DNA of 64,000 nt from Dryas octopetala (lineage: Eukaryota > Streptophyta > Magnoliopsida > Rosales > Rosaceae). The notes under the pieces were generated by a model. The model had not been told where the DNA came from and ran no database searches. It worked only from the letters and a program-made list of their open reading frames with translations. The position numbers were made by a program, and so were the translations under genes. The stretch is taken from the NCBI GenBank assembly GCA_963921425.1, contig OY992832.1, positions 16,342,835 through 16,406,834 of the forward strand, given 5' to 3'. How positions within the stretch are numbered: position 1 is the stretch's first letter; each line of letters begins with the position of its first letter. This document shows positions 13,408 to 24,620 of this stretch, piece after piece.

Positions 13408-16014
13408 TCAGCATGGAGTCATAAAAGGAAAGAATAACAAACTGGGGAAAATTACAACAAAAAATAGACATAATATCCTGCTTATTCCACTTATTCTGTT
13501 GCTACTGAATGCAATGAATCTTAATCTGTCCGCTGCTGCGCTACTTGAATGGGTCGAGTTCACCACCGTCCTAGTTGTATTGCTCACCTTCTTACTGCAC
13601 TCAAAACAAAAATAAACCTTCGTAAGAACATTGCAAACTAGTTGTATGCTAAATTAAAAACAGTTAACAGTATAAACTAACAAAGGCAAGTCTCTCTCAA
13701 GTCTCACCTTCCAGGAAATATACAGCTTCCCCGACCTGCAAGTACATTCCCACAAAAGAAAAAAGGAACTGAGTTATTATTCATATCTGCAGTAAATAAC
13801 CTGAAGAAAGTATACAAATTATGTGGAGCCCATTTGGCCCAAGGCAATGTTTAGTACATGCAAGGTCACATATATTTGTAGTACAATCAAGGTCACATAT
13901 ATTTGTAGTACAATTTTGTTTGCAGGTGTAAAACAAGAAAGAGACATCTTTTTGAATTCAATCTTAGCCTTGGTCTCGAATCTTCTTAAGTGTTCTGCCA
14001 CCATTGGGCTGGTAGAAGAACCAATATCTAAAGGAAAATCATTGTTCACAGTTTCAATTCAAATAAGAAATGCAAATTAATAGGCTCCTTTTCCTCCTTC
14101 CCTGTCACAGAAGGGCCAACTTGCCCCTCCAGGTGGGCACCACACACCATTCTTCAGTCTCAGAAGTCATCAGAGTTCATAAGCTGTGACTTGTTTGTGT
14201 ACTCTCACTAAGTGTACTGTTCCTATAGCTCTACCAGTGTAATATGAAACCAGGCAATCTAATCTAATATTTAAGTCCTTAATCGGGTGTTAGCTACAAA
14301 ATAATAGCGTAGCAGGAACAGGACAAACAGTGTTTCTCTTCCCCCTTCAAGTGCCATTTAACCAAATTGAACCTATCATTTCAGGCAAGTTGACCAAGAA
14401 TCCAACTTAGCAACTAAGCAAAACTATAAATTCTAGGAAGAACTAACTACTAAGCCCTCAACATCAATGAATGAAAGGACAAAATAAAAAATCCATGCTA
14501 GAACTATAATGCAGAAGTAACACTTACTTGGGTCAGTGGTGGTAATGGTGGCTACACCCTTGAAATCACAAGACCCAGCAGCCCTCCCTTCCTTCTGGTA
14601 ATAGCTATCAAACGCATAAGAAGCATGGCTTTTCACATTATTAGGATAGTAACAATCCTCCCCTGGCTGAATCTCTGTGCAATTAGACCGCCCCGGTCCA
14701 CATGCCCAATCCAACGCTGCCTGCAAAGTCTTTGCATCAACCCCATCCATGGCAATGCAGTAGGTCTGGTTTGTTGTATCATTAGCCAAAAAAGACCCAC
14801 TTCCCGATACGTGAAGCAAATACACCGCTGACGAATTACCATAAAACAGACCCCAATTGGCCTCGGATACCGGCGGAGACCTCAAATCTTCATTGAACAA
14901 TTCATAAATGTACACACTTGAAGTGGTCTCAGGGTGCAAAGGGGTTCCACTACGATCAAGAACATGCTTAATAAGATTGGAATTATACGTATCCGCATTG
15001 TCAACAGTGGCATATGGCTCTTTAGAATCAGCCTTTGAAGGCCACCCACTCTCAGTAACAAGAACCACAACATCAGTAACATTAAGGTTCTTCATGGAAA
15101 AATAAGCAGCATCAATCATAGCATCTAAAACATTAGTATAGTGAAGCAAAGTATTGGGATCCACCATTTCTTTGGAGGGTGTTAAAGGCTTGAAAAGCGC
15201 ATTGTCAAGAGGCACCACACCTTTGTTCTGCATAAACACGTAGTAAGGATAAAGATTCATCATCAAAGGTGAACCTGTCTTGGACAAGAACTGAAGCAAA
15301 GGAAGCACAACTTCAGTCAAGCTTTGGTTGAAGAAAGCCTGAGAAGGTGGAAATGGATCAAGAATTATCGAAGCGGCGTGAGGGGTCGAAATCTTGATAT
15401 GGGTATGCAAATTTGCAGCCACTAGAGCACTGTAAAGTGATTGAATTGCTGGGAGAAGCAGAGGAGCTGAAGAGGGCACTGTGGTCAAGACCTCGTCCCC
15501 AACCGCTATGCCTGAGATGAGCGTTTCGGGGTAGTAAGCGACGACGTTTCGATCGACCCAAGAAGCGGCGGTGGTGTTGGAGGACCCAATGGCGAGGAGC
15601 TGATTATTGGGTACGCTGATGATGACCCGGATCTTGGTTTTGGCCAAGGCTTTGAGAATGTCAGGGTCGGCATCGTAGAGGCGGATGTGAGTGATCTTCT
15701 GGACTTTGAGAAACGAAACGAGGTCTGAGGGTGATAAGAGATTCGAAACGTCTGTGCCTATGTTCACTCCCACAAAGGGTTCTCTGTCTTCGTCTTGTGA
15801 AGATGCAGCTGAAAACCCATCAAGAAAATGTTAGAGTGAGTAAAGGGTAGTGCTTGGTTTGCTTGATTTTGAGGTTGCGTGTAAAGTTATTACCTTGTGA
15901 TGCTGTGGAGAGTAACGTAGAGATAAAGAAGAAGGAGAAGAAGAAGTAGGGGGTTGAAAGTGACGGCTGCTTAGTGATTGCCATTGGAGAGGAGCTTGAG
16001 CTTTGCTTCCTCAT
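13408..16014 (-). CDS. Glucan endo-1,3-beta-glucosidase, GH17 with X8 (CBM43) domain and probable GPI anchor
   Basis: Four exons: 15894-16014, 14528-15808, a 28-base micro-exon 13708-13735 and 13408-13594; 538 residues. It should hydrolyse callose-type beta-1,3-glucan at the wall or plasmodesmata. The N-terminus is a signal peptide (MAITKQPSLSTPYFFFSFFF...) with start ATG at 16014; an in-frame ATG at 15984 sits directly before the hydrophobic stretch and is a good alternative. GH17 begins at FVGVNIGTDVSNLL. The acid/base Glu is in AVGDEV and the nucleophile Glu in VLVTESGWPS. The X8 domain runs from YCIAMDGVDAKTLQAALDWA through CYYPNNVKSHASYAFDSYYQ, with its last cysteine encoded by the micro-exon (RGSCIFPG). 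The final exon is a Ser/Thr-rich spacer ending in ILCLFFVVIFPSLLFF, a typical GPI signal. The reading frame of exon 2 runs on past its donor, so models ignoring the micro-exon would end wrongly. Confidence 0.92.
13861..13914. repeat. Perfect 27-bp tandem duplication in GH17 intron
   Basis: Two exact 27-bp copies starting CAAGGTCACATATATTTG in the 792-base intron between exons 2 and 3 of the GH17 gene; likely a recent slippage duplication. Confidence 0.9.
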
Positions 16015-19000
16015 CCTCTGCTTCTGGTTCAGCTACAGATCCTTGCATTATCTTCTCAAATTTTTGCTCTTTTTTTGTGGGTTATCTTATTCAATTTCTT
16101 TCTTTCTTTCTGGGTTTTGGCTGTTGACCCAAGAGATCTACAGTGTGAAGAAGAAAGAGGACACTTGTGGAAGAGTGAGTCAGTGAGTATGTTTTGGGGG
16201 TAACTGCAAATTTTTGTACAGCAGAGCAAACAGGTGTGTAAGGCTTGAAGCCTCATGGAATTCACCAAAATGGCCTTGTGACTTGTGAGTGTGAACCGAC
16301 AATAAATGCAAAGAGGGTTGTTGCACTTTCTTTGATTCTTTTCCCTTGTAAAGGAAAATACTTGAAAATGGAGGGACTTTCTTGAGTTTTACTGTATGGT
16401 TTGGTTTGGTATGGTTTAGTTTGGTTGGCAGTTGGGACTCGAGTTGGGACTTGGGAGTTGGGAAGTGATGAAATAAATAAATAAACTGGAGGGACCATAG
16501 AGTAAAAGAATTTCAAACGTGGGTTCTTTCTTGCTTGTGGAACTTTCATATGGTTTTTTTAATTACAGGCTGGCCCTTGGCTTCTCATTTTGGAGTTTGG
16601 ACATTTGACTTCAACTTCTTCCTCTACACTAGAATTACATTCTTCTCCAGCAAAAAATAAAAAATAAAAAGACATTGCCAGCAAGAAAAGGCTTGGAAGC
16701 ACGAGCAAGCACAGTGTTTAATTACTTTGGTAGCAAACAAACTACAGAGTATCTACGGTACCATAATTAGCAGTGAGTCACGAGCACAAGTAGAAAACCT
16801 GCACGTACTACAGACTATACAGGTGAAGTGGGTCACCAAAAATGCCTTCTCTTGCACACCGTCAATATTGATTGAACAAGGCTCAAATCAATCACACAGG
16901 TTTCTGCCTTTTTTTTTTTATTCTTGTTGAAACAGTATGCATAATGCATGCCTCATTAGAGAAAATTCCAACTACTGCACATAAACTATTGTATTGTATT
17001 GATCATTAATCATGATACCTTAAGTCTTTCTGACATTGCCTTTAGCTTTTAGCCAAAAGGCAGGAAAACAACTAAACAAGTACATAATTATTTTCTTTAT
17101 TGATTGATAAAAGGGAATTTTATAGTAAAAGGAACTTAAATGGTAAGAATAGAATGTAAAATGATGTTCAACTAACATACTCTGGGTTTTCTCAACTGCA
17201 AGTCTGTAACATAGAAAACTATGTCGCTTAAATATAAATATATGAAAAATGGGCAGGTGCGCAAGGGTATAGAAATAGTAAATATTTCAGATTCTGTTCA
17301 GCCAGCTACCAAAATATGTAATGATGGATTAAAGAAACAGGTGAGATGCCTTAGACCATGATAAGATAGAGAGTGGAGATTCTCAGCAATTTGACATTGG
17401 AATCCTATGAATTTGGAAGTAGAACCATTGAGTGGTTGCTTAACTTTTCTACGCCTATTAGTTTTTACTAACCTATAAGTTAGGGGCATGGGCTTTATGA
17501 GGCCTTCTACTATAATCAAATTCATTTTAGATCTCAAATAGTGTGGTATCAGTTTTAACCTCCAATGGGGCTGAGATTCATTTTGGACCTTAGCATTTTG
17601 TATATATTTAAATTATCTCTAATATTGATTAAGTAATAAATAATTTATAATTTATAAATTTAATATTTATGAAAATTATACTATTTGGTTTTATTTTAAC
17701 AAGATCTTTAATATAAGATCAATATTGAATATATTTGAATTAATTTATTTTATTATCGAATACTAGAACAAAGACATAAATTAAACAATAACAACAACAC
17801 CCAATAACAAATAAATGATGATACATCTTATATATTTGGTGGAATCCACTCACGACATTCTTCAATGGTTCCCATGGGTTGAGGGCGAATCACGAACATA
17901 GGAGTAAAACAAATTTGTGTAAATTTGATGTCAAAGATTGATGTTTGTGAAGAAAAACTATAGATGATGCATGATATATATAAAATTTTGGAGAATATAG
18001 CCGTTGGAGGGTTTGTGGGATTTTTTAAAAATTTTCTAGAATTTTTTGGGATTTTTCTATTGTTATTTTTTATTTTTTTCAAAATTTTGTATGATTAAAA
18101 AAACCAAATAAAGCAATCTAGGCCATTGATTCCCAACAGCCCTCTCATTTGGGCGCTTCATTTCAAAAAATAAAAAAAGACCAACGGTCCTTTAATCAAA
18201 GCCATTCAGCCGTCCACTCATCCTGAACGTTGGTGGGCTTTACGCACGCAAGAGGCGTTGGATGCATAATCGGGCCGATAGCGGGGGCCCACTCCTGCAC
18301 ATTGTGTCAACGCCTGGGCTTCTTCTCTCTCCTCCAGTGGGTTTCACATGGGCCAGCCAGCTGGATTTGAGTTTGGGTTTCACTGTGACCCAAATTTTGG
18401 TATCATTTTGGGTTTCACACAATTTTAGGTCCCCTTTTTCGGCCCATAGTGGTGCTTTGTGACCCAATTGTTATCCATTTTGGATTTTGGGTCCCAATTC
18501 CAGCCACCATAGTGGAGGGTCTGATAGCATGTATGGAGTGCAATTGAATTTTTGGCAAATACTATGATGCATGTGTTATCCAATCGAAATGGGGCAAAAT
18601 ATTTTTATCAATGAATTAACATTTAACTGTACCATTAAAATTACCAGAGAAGAGATGTGAATCCAATGGCAAATCTTTGAGAAATTCAAGACTTCCAATA
18701 ACAAGAGCAGATAAAGCAACTAGGTGAAAAAAAAAAAAAAAAAAATTGGTATTAGTATTAGTATTAACACCATGAAATCTAGTACGACAAACAAGAAAGT
18801 ATACATTCCATTTCCAAAGAAAAATCACTCATTGTAGACAATCTCTATCCCAAAAAAGAAAACAACAGCTATATGTCATGGTTGGTTTGCCATTTATAAG
18901 TAATACCAATTCAATCTAGTTGGTTTATGGCTAACAACGGTTGGTTTGCCAACTCAATCTTTACTTCACCTTTTAGCAGGGGCAGAGCCAATATTTCATA

Positions 19001-20358
19001 GTTAAAGAGGCCGAAATATAACACCTTAATAAGAGTTTCGCCTTTCATTTTAAAATTACTTAGTTTTCACCAATATCTCAAAATATTTCTCAACTAATCT
19101 CAATAGTACCTAAAAAGTTAATTAAAAAACATTATTTTAGTATTACAAAATGTAGTATGAAATTGCGAAGTTATGTGCATTATATATATATATATATTAA
19201 TCCTCATATAATTAGGATACATCGTGCGTAACAGTTTTTGAGTGACTACACCTCTAAAACATATTCACAAAAAATTTATGTATTCATTTAGATATCTAGA
19301 ATTTGAGATTATTGATTATAAGCACGTTAACAAAATTAGGTTTTCTTCTAAGTCCCAAAAACAAAAATGGCCTACACGAAAAATTTGGTGATAGGCCAGT
19401 CCACTTTTTAATAAACCAAGCGCTCAGTGCCTTTTCTTGTTTTAAACATCGTCATTGTCTGGCAGTAATAATCATTGTCACTATGACAACCAAAAGATTG
19501 CATACAAATGATATTTATATATATGTCTTATGTCTTTTTTTTTTTTTACATAAACATATTAAAACTTAATAAACCAATATCAAACACAAACATTCAATTT
19601 TATGGAGTCACATATACAGAATTATTTATCATTTTTAAAAATAAGGGTGAAAATTTTAAATATTATAAATATTAGGTGTGTTAATATAACAATGGGGGGA
19701 GTGTAATGTGAACTCGTTATCTAAAAAAATCACTTTTAAAATGCTTTACACATTTGTTCACTAATTCTCATCATCAATTGTTGACTCTCTGGTAATAACT
19801 AGTTCTTAAATCACTAAGTAACTAGCTCTGTATAGTTTGAGTTAATTGTATACTTGATTTTTTTAATTGATATTTATTTGTTCATGAACTTACTGTATTA
19901 TATTCAATATTTACATTGAGACGGCTTTAATTAAGAAAAGAAAGCTCATTATTAAGGATATTTAGTTATAGCATGTTTTCAGTTAAAAATAGGATAAGTG
20001 AAGTAAAATAATAATAATAGTAATAATAACAAGGGGCTAGCGCCATTCTTGGACAAACCTTTTATTTTTATTTTTTACTTGAACTGTTTCTTATTTTTTG
20101 TACTTGAAATGTTCCTTTGATGGCTATTGTAGAGTACTTGAAATTTTGTTGTGGTTGGTGTGTCTCTGAAGCATTTGAATGGTTAGAGAATTCTAGTTCA
20201 GAGAATCTCTGTAATGTTATCAGAAAAGTAGAAGAGAAACAAAAAGATTTTACAGGGGACGCATATGCTCAACATACATTGAGCATGGAGAGGTGTGGGA
20301 GCTTGACTTCAATTCTGGAATAACTCGACTAGTTTCTAAAAACATTTCAAAAATTCTA
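16015..20358. other. 4.3-kb region without a supported gene
   Basis: The first few hundred bases are the GH17 promoter side. From about 17,500 to 18,520 the sequence has AT-rich cores and CTCCAATGGGGCTG / CCACCATAGTGGAG-like ends that weakly resemble a decayed Harbinger-type MITE, but I cannot define ends. A poly-A run lies near 18,727 and an (AT)n at 19,181-19,198. No multi-exon gene is seen. Confidence 0.4.
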
Positions 20359-22748
20359 TTACCTAAGGGCATTGATAAAAGCCATCAATGAATCAACATC
20401 CCTCTTCTCTGAGGGGTACTTTATTGGCCGAGAAGAGTGTTTAGGGAAGAAAAGTATTGTGGGGAAGCTTCCGAGCTGCAGTTCTTTCTGGGCAAACTCC
20501 TTCTGCACACCATCTGCTCTGAATTTCCCTACTTTCACGCCACTCCCCGCCAACTTGTCAACTAACTCAACATATGATCCTTCCATTGCCTGGCAGAACT
20601 GGCACCATGGTGCATAGAGCACTACAATCCATGGTTCTTTCCGGTTCTCCAGTCTTGCCAAATTCTCAATTCCAGTACGGCTTAAGGTGACCAAATTCTT
20701 GGAAGTGAAAATATCAGTCTCCGCCGCAGTTCCATTCGAAGCCCCATTGCCATTGCCATTAAGTCGGTCCGCCTCTTCCTGTTTAATATTGCCTTTGTGG
20801 AGACCGCACTCCTTAGCCTTGGCATCCTCCCACCACCACCTTCCTTCTCTCTCATGTTGTCCTGGCAGGACTGACCTTGTGCATGGCTCGCAACCAATTG
20901 AGATGTATCCTTTCGAATGCAGTGAATTCACAGGCACATTCATGGCACGAAGGAAGTCCCATATGTCACGACCCTCAACATTTGCCACTGGGTTCCACTT
21001 CACCAAGCTGCCAATCCCACCATCCAAACCCTCGAAAACAGGGTCAACCTGGACAACGGGAATTTCAGACCTAGTACCTGGAGATTGATCTTTCCTTTGG
21101 CCGGTGATCCAGGCACGTAGGCCCTTAAGGGCCCTCCTCAGGGGTCTCACCTTCCTCACACGGCAGCACTCCTGGTGCCCATCCTCATAGAAAGAGAACA
21201 GCCCTTTGTTCCTTACTAATGCCTGAACTTCAACAGCATCTGGAAACATGTATTCGATGTGGATGCCATAGTGCTTCTCAACTGTATCAAAGAATTGATA
21301 TGTTTCTGGGTTCAGCCTCCCAGTATCCAAGCTGAACACCCTAAAGGGTCTACCAGTTAAATGTGCGTACTCAATCAAAGCAACATCTTCAGCTCCACTG
21401 CATAAACAGAGAGATTTATGTTACTAACGAAAAACACTCTAACCAAGTATAGACTCCAAATATTTTCAATTAATGGTATATTAGAAAGGACAAGTACTAT
21501 CTCAAGCAAAGCGAATACTAGAATGTAGGCGGTTAGTTCAAATTATCAAGTGTTTTCTGCTATCAGTTAAAGTGCCAGCTTTTATCAGCAATCCAACCTA
21601 ATGATAGATGATAAATAACTATTTTCATAGTCATTCTGAGTGTCATATCTATATAAGCAGGATTACCAAATCCATATGCAGATAAAGACATCAAGATTTA
21701 GTGAGACCAACCATACAATATTCCACAAGTATTAATGTAAATTTCACACACACACAAAATAACTCTTAGGCAAAGGTTTAATTGAGAATACATTGTTACT
21801 TTGAAACAAATGCTGCCATCAATTTATAATTTCTGGATCACTATATAATTTATCGACCACTTGAAGTTTTAATATTATATGAGTTGAACAAAAGTCATGC
21901 TTGATAAACTAATGGGAACTAATGGGCCCATGTGGTATTCTCAAAACAGAAGAATATTCTCATATTCTTCATGTTATTGCCACGAGAGAACTACAGCTAC
22001 TAACTAAGAAAAGAACAAATATGATACATTCTTCAAATTTAATCCCAGATTTTAAAAATAACAATTAACCCAATATAACTTAGCACATTAACTATCAATT
22101 CCACTAATAATCATCAAAATTCAAGGGAAACAAAGAGAAAAGAAAGGAGAGGACTACCTGAAAGCAATGGCAATGTCGTTGCCGAATTTCTCAAGGGCCT
22201 TATCCATAATTTCAAGAGGGGAAGCATTCTCAAGTTCTTTAGCCAATTGTGCAAAGTCCTCTACCTCAACTTTCTCGACCACCTCCTCTGCAAAATTTAA
22301 TCATGTTCGGTCAAATCCACAATTAATCACCAAAAAATTCTCCATTAAATTGAAAAAACATATACAATCCTTACCAGGAGCAACGATGGTTGCTGCTAGA
22401 GGCACAATTGATTCGTTCCGCTTGGGCTGCACATTTACGGGCTTCGCCGACGAGCTCCGTCTTTGAGAAAAGGTTATGGCTTGGCTTTGAATTTGACCGT
22501 GGGAGCGATCAAACATCCGAAATGAACCAACTTGCGGAGCTGCAAATTCAAAAATCGAAACCCTAAACTCGTTAATTATAATCCCAAATTGAAATCAAAC
22601 TAACTCACCAATTTCACAATTCAGAATCCAATCAAAAAGAAAAGAAAATGAAAATATAGCTTGTACCTTTAAGCTCCGACGACGGAGTAGATAGAGAGAA
22701 GGTACGGCCGGAGATTGCAGTAGACGAAGAAGTAACAGCAAGAGCCAT
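20359..22748 (-). CDS. APR: 5'-adenylylsulfate reductase (APS reductase), chloroplastic
   Basis: Four exons: 22667-22748, 22375-22539, 22158-22287 and 20359-21397; 471 residues, the normal size for plant APR. It reduces adenosine 5'-phosphosulfate to sulfite in plastids using glutathione, the key regulated step of sulfate assimilation. Order: Ser-rich transit peptide ([20 protein letters not shown]), then a PAPS-reductase-type domain with [14 protein letters not shown] spanning the exon 3/4 junction and [20 protein letters not shown]. The 4Fe-4S cysteines are [11 protein letters not shown] and [20 protein letters not shown], and the catalytic Cys is in ECGLHKG (about residue 323). A Gly/Asn-rich linker leads to a C-terminal thioredoxin-fold domain with glutaredoxin-like function and the CxxC APWCQFC (Cys391, Cys394). 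All hallmark residues are present, so the enzyme should be active. Confidence 0.96.
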
Positions 22749-22873
22749 TGAATGATTGAATTGAATTGAATTCTCTTCTTCTCTGTTTTGTGCACTCTGT
22801 GAATTCAAAATCTCTGTTTGTTTGTGTGTGTTTTTGTGTTTGGAATTTAGGATTAGCGAGGTTCCGTAAATTG

Positions 22874-22883
22874 TTTATATAAA
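22874..22883 (-). promoter_or_regulatory. Probable TATA box of APR
   Basis: TTTATATAAA on the minus strand, about 125 bases upstream of the APR ATG. A GA-rich tract at 23,075-23,091 lies further upstream. Confidence 0.45.
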
Positions 22884-23615
22884 GACCGATCAGAGGGGCG
22901 GCCTTTCAGGTTCATTGAACCTGGACGTAATTCCGTACAGAGCTCGACCTGATGTAGTGGTTACGTGGCGGCTTGTTATTGGAGGCTTGAATGCAAGTAG
23001 TCATCGCATTCGTCACGTGTGTGGAGCCCAACAAGAGAAGCCCCTGGGTAAGACGTACGTGAGGACTGACGAGAGGAGAGAGAGAGAGAGAGCCTCCTTC
23101 TCCCTCGTGGTCAATTTGCTTAGATTCGTCTGGAGACTCTGGTCTTTTCCTGCTTTCTAAATGACTAAATCCAAATTTTTTTCTTTTTTTCTTTTTAAAG
23201 CAAAAAATTGTTAATTTCTTGATCAATCATTTTTGTTGTACAATATCCTTAATTTTACAAAAAAAAAAAAATGGTAATGGAAATTATGGACCTAAATCTA
23301 ATGCTTGGTTGCCCTTGGCCTTCCTATCAATTTTTCATAGAACTATTATATGGTTGAGATTATAAGAAAAAATTATGGCTCATATTTATACAATGAATTT
23401 TTTTATACCAACATGCGAAGTTGATCACATAACAGTAAGTATTATTAATTTTTAAAATTTAATCCCATTGTATGAGATAGTTAATAAATTTTGTATTGTC
23501 TAATGTAAATATACATAAAATAAATTAAACAGTAGTTTCATAGAAAGAAAATTAGAATAATACTAGGTAGTCCAAATTCATGAGGTATGTCATTTTGTCG
23601 GAAAAAACTTAGTTA

Positions 23616-24032
23616 GGCCCCGTTTGAGATTGTTGTGGAGAATCTAAAAGTTGCTGTGGATGACAATTTTCAATCACTCACAGCAGTTTTGGTGTTTGGT
23701 AAAAAAAATGAAAAAATGTTTTGCCCCACAATTCTCAACTTCCCACAACAAAAATAGAAAGCAAATTTGTAGGTGCTTTTGAAAGCTGCAGTGAATCACA
23801 ATAACAATGAAAATTTTATTTTACACATAATACCCTCATTTTAGTAATTATAAATTGCCACAGCAGTTTTACATTACAATTTACCAAACACCTTCATATT
23901 ACTTTTTGTACTCACAACACTTTTGAAAATATAGTTTACCAAACACTCAACTGTTTTACTTCACATCTGACTTTACTTCACAGCTGCTTTACTTCACAAC
24001 TGTTTTTTCTTACAGCAATCTCAAACTAAACC
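23616..24032. mobile_element. Harbinger/Tourist-like MITE, copy A (417 bp)
   Basis: The inverted termini share GTTTGAGATTG (left GGCCCCGTTTGAGATTG, right end the complement). Both sides carry a direct TTA, the TWA target duplication of PIF/Harbinger elements. Subterminal motifs CAGCAGTTTTGGTGTTTGGT and CATAGTTTACCAAACACTCA-like sequence are shared with copies at 41,803 and 62,251; the AT-rich centre present there is missing here. Confidence 0.85.
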
Positions 24033-24620
24033 TTAATTGGGTAACCTTCTCTCATTTATTGAATATTTTGTCATTAGTTAATTAATTAACTCATAATACA
24101 TAAAATGATGACTAACTAGTTATTTGCTTAGTGTTATTTTTTATTTATAACATGAAAGATGTCTCAAATTTAAATTTTTCTATTCTTGAAAATAATAATA
24201 ACATGTACGGTGATAGTATATTCTATTCTAGACTTCTAGTGCGTGCCATAATCATTAATCACTCCAGACGTAAGGTAATGGTATCGGTATATTATATTCA
24301 GCATGAGGTTTCGTGCTCTTTCATGCCAACTCCCTTCAATACCATTTTGTGTTTGAATTGGCAACCGTGATTAAAAAAACAAAAACAAAACAAAATGTAA
24401 GATTTTACTTTCATAATTTTAAGTTACACAATAAGTGGCATGCTAACGCTTTATGCGTAATTTTAAATATGTCTAATATCGAATAAAGTTTGTGTTGAAG
24501 TAAGGATATTCTTATAATTCTTTCAACAAACAAACACAATATATTTGTTAAAATGGGTGAAAAAACTTCAACTCAAATGTGATCCTTATACTGAACAGGT
24601 AACACGAAACATCAAGTGTA

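Noticed and set aside
13819..14080. Overlapping frames around 13,819-14,080
   Set aside because: They sit in an intron of the GH17 gene and include a 27-bp tandem duplication.
17828..18082. 84-residue basic frame, possible transposon-associated protein
   Set aside because: Lys/Asn/Phe-rich AT translation with no convincing domain.
20117..20323. 68-residue open frame just beyond the APR stop
   Set aside because: No recognisable family, no partner exon, no promoter; likely lies in or near the APR 3' UTR on the opposite strand.
20687..21088. 133-residue plus-strand frame
   Set aside because: Antisense shadow of APR exon 4.
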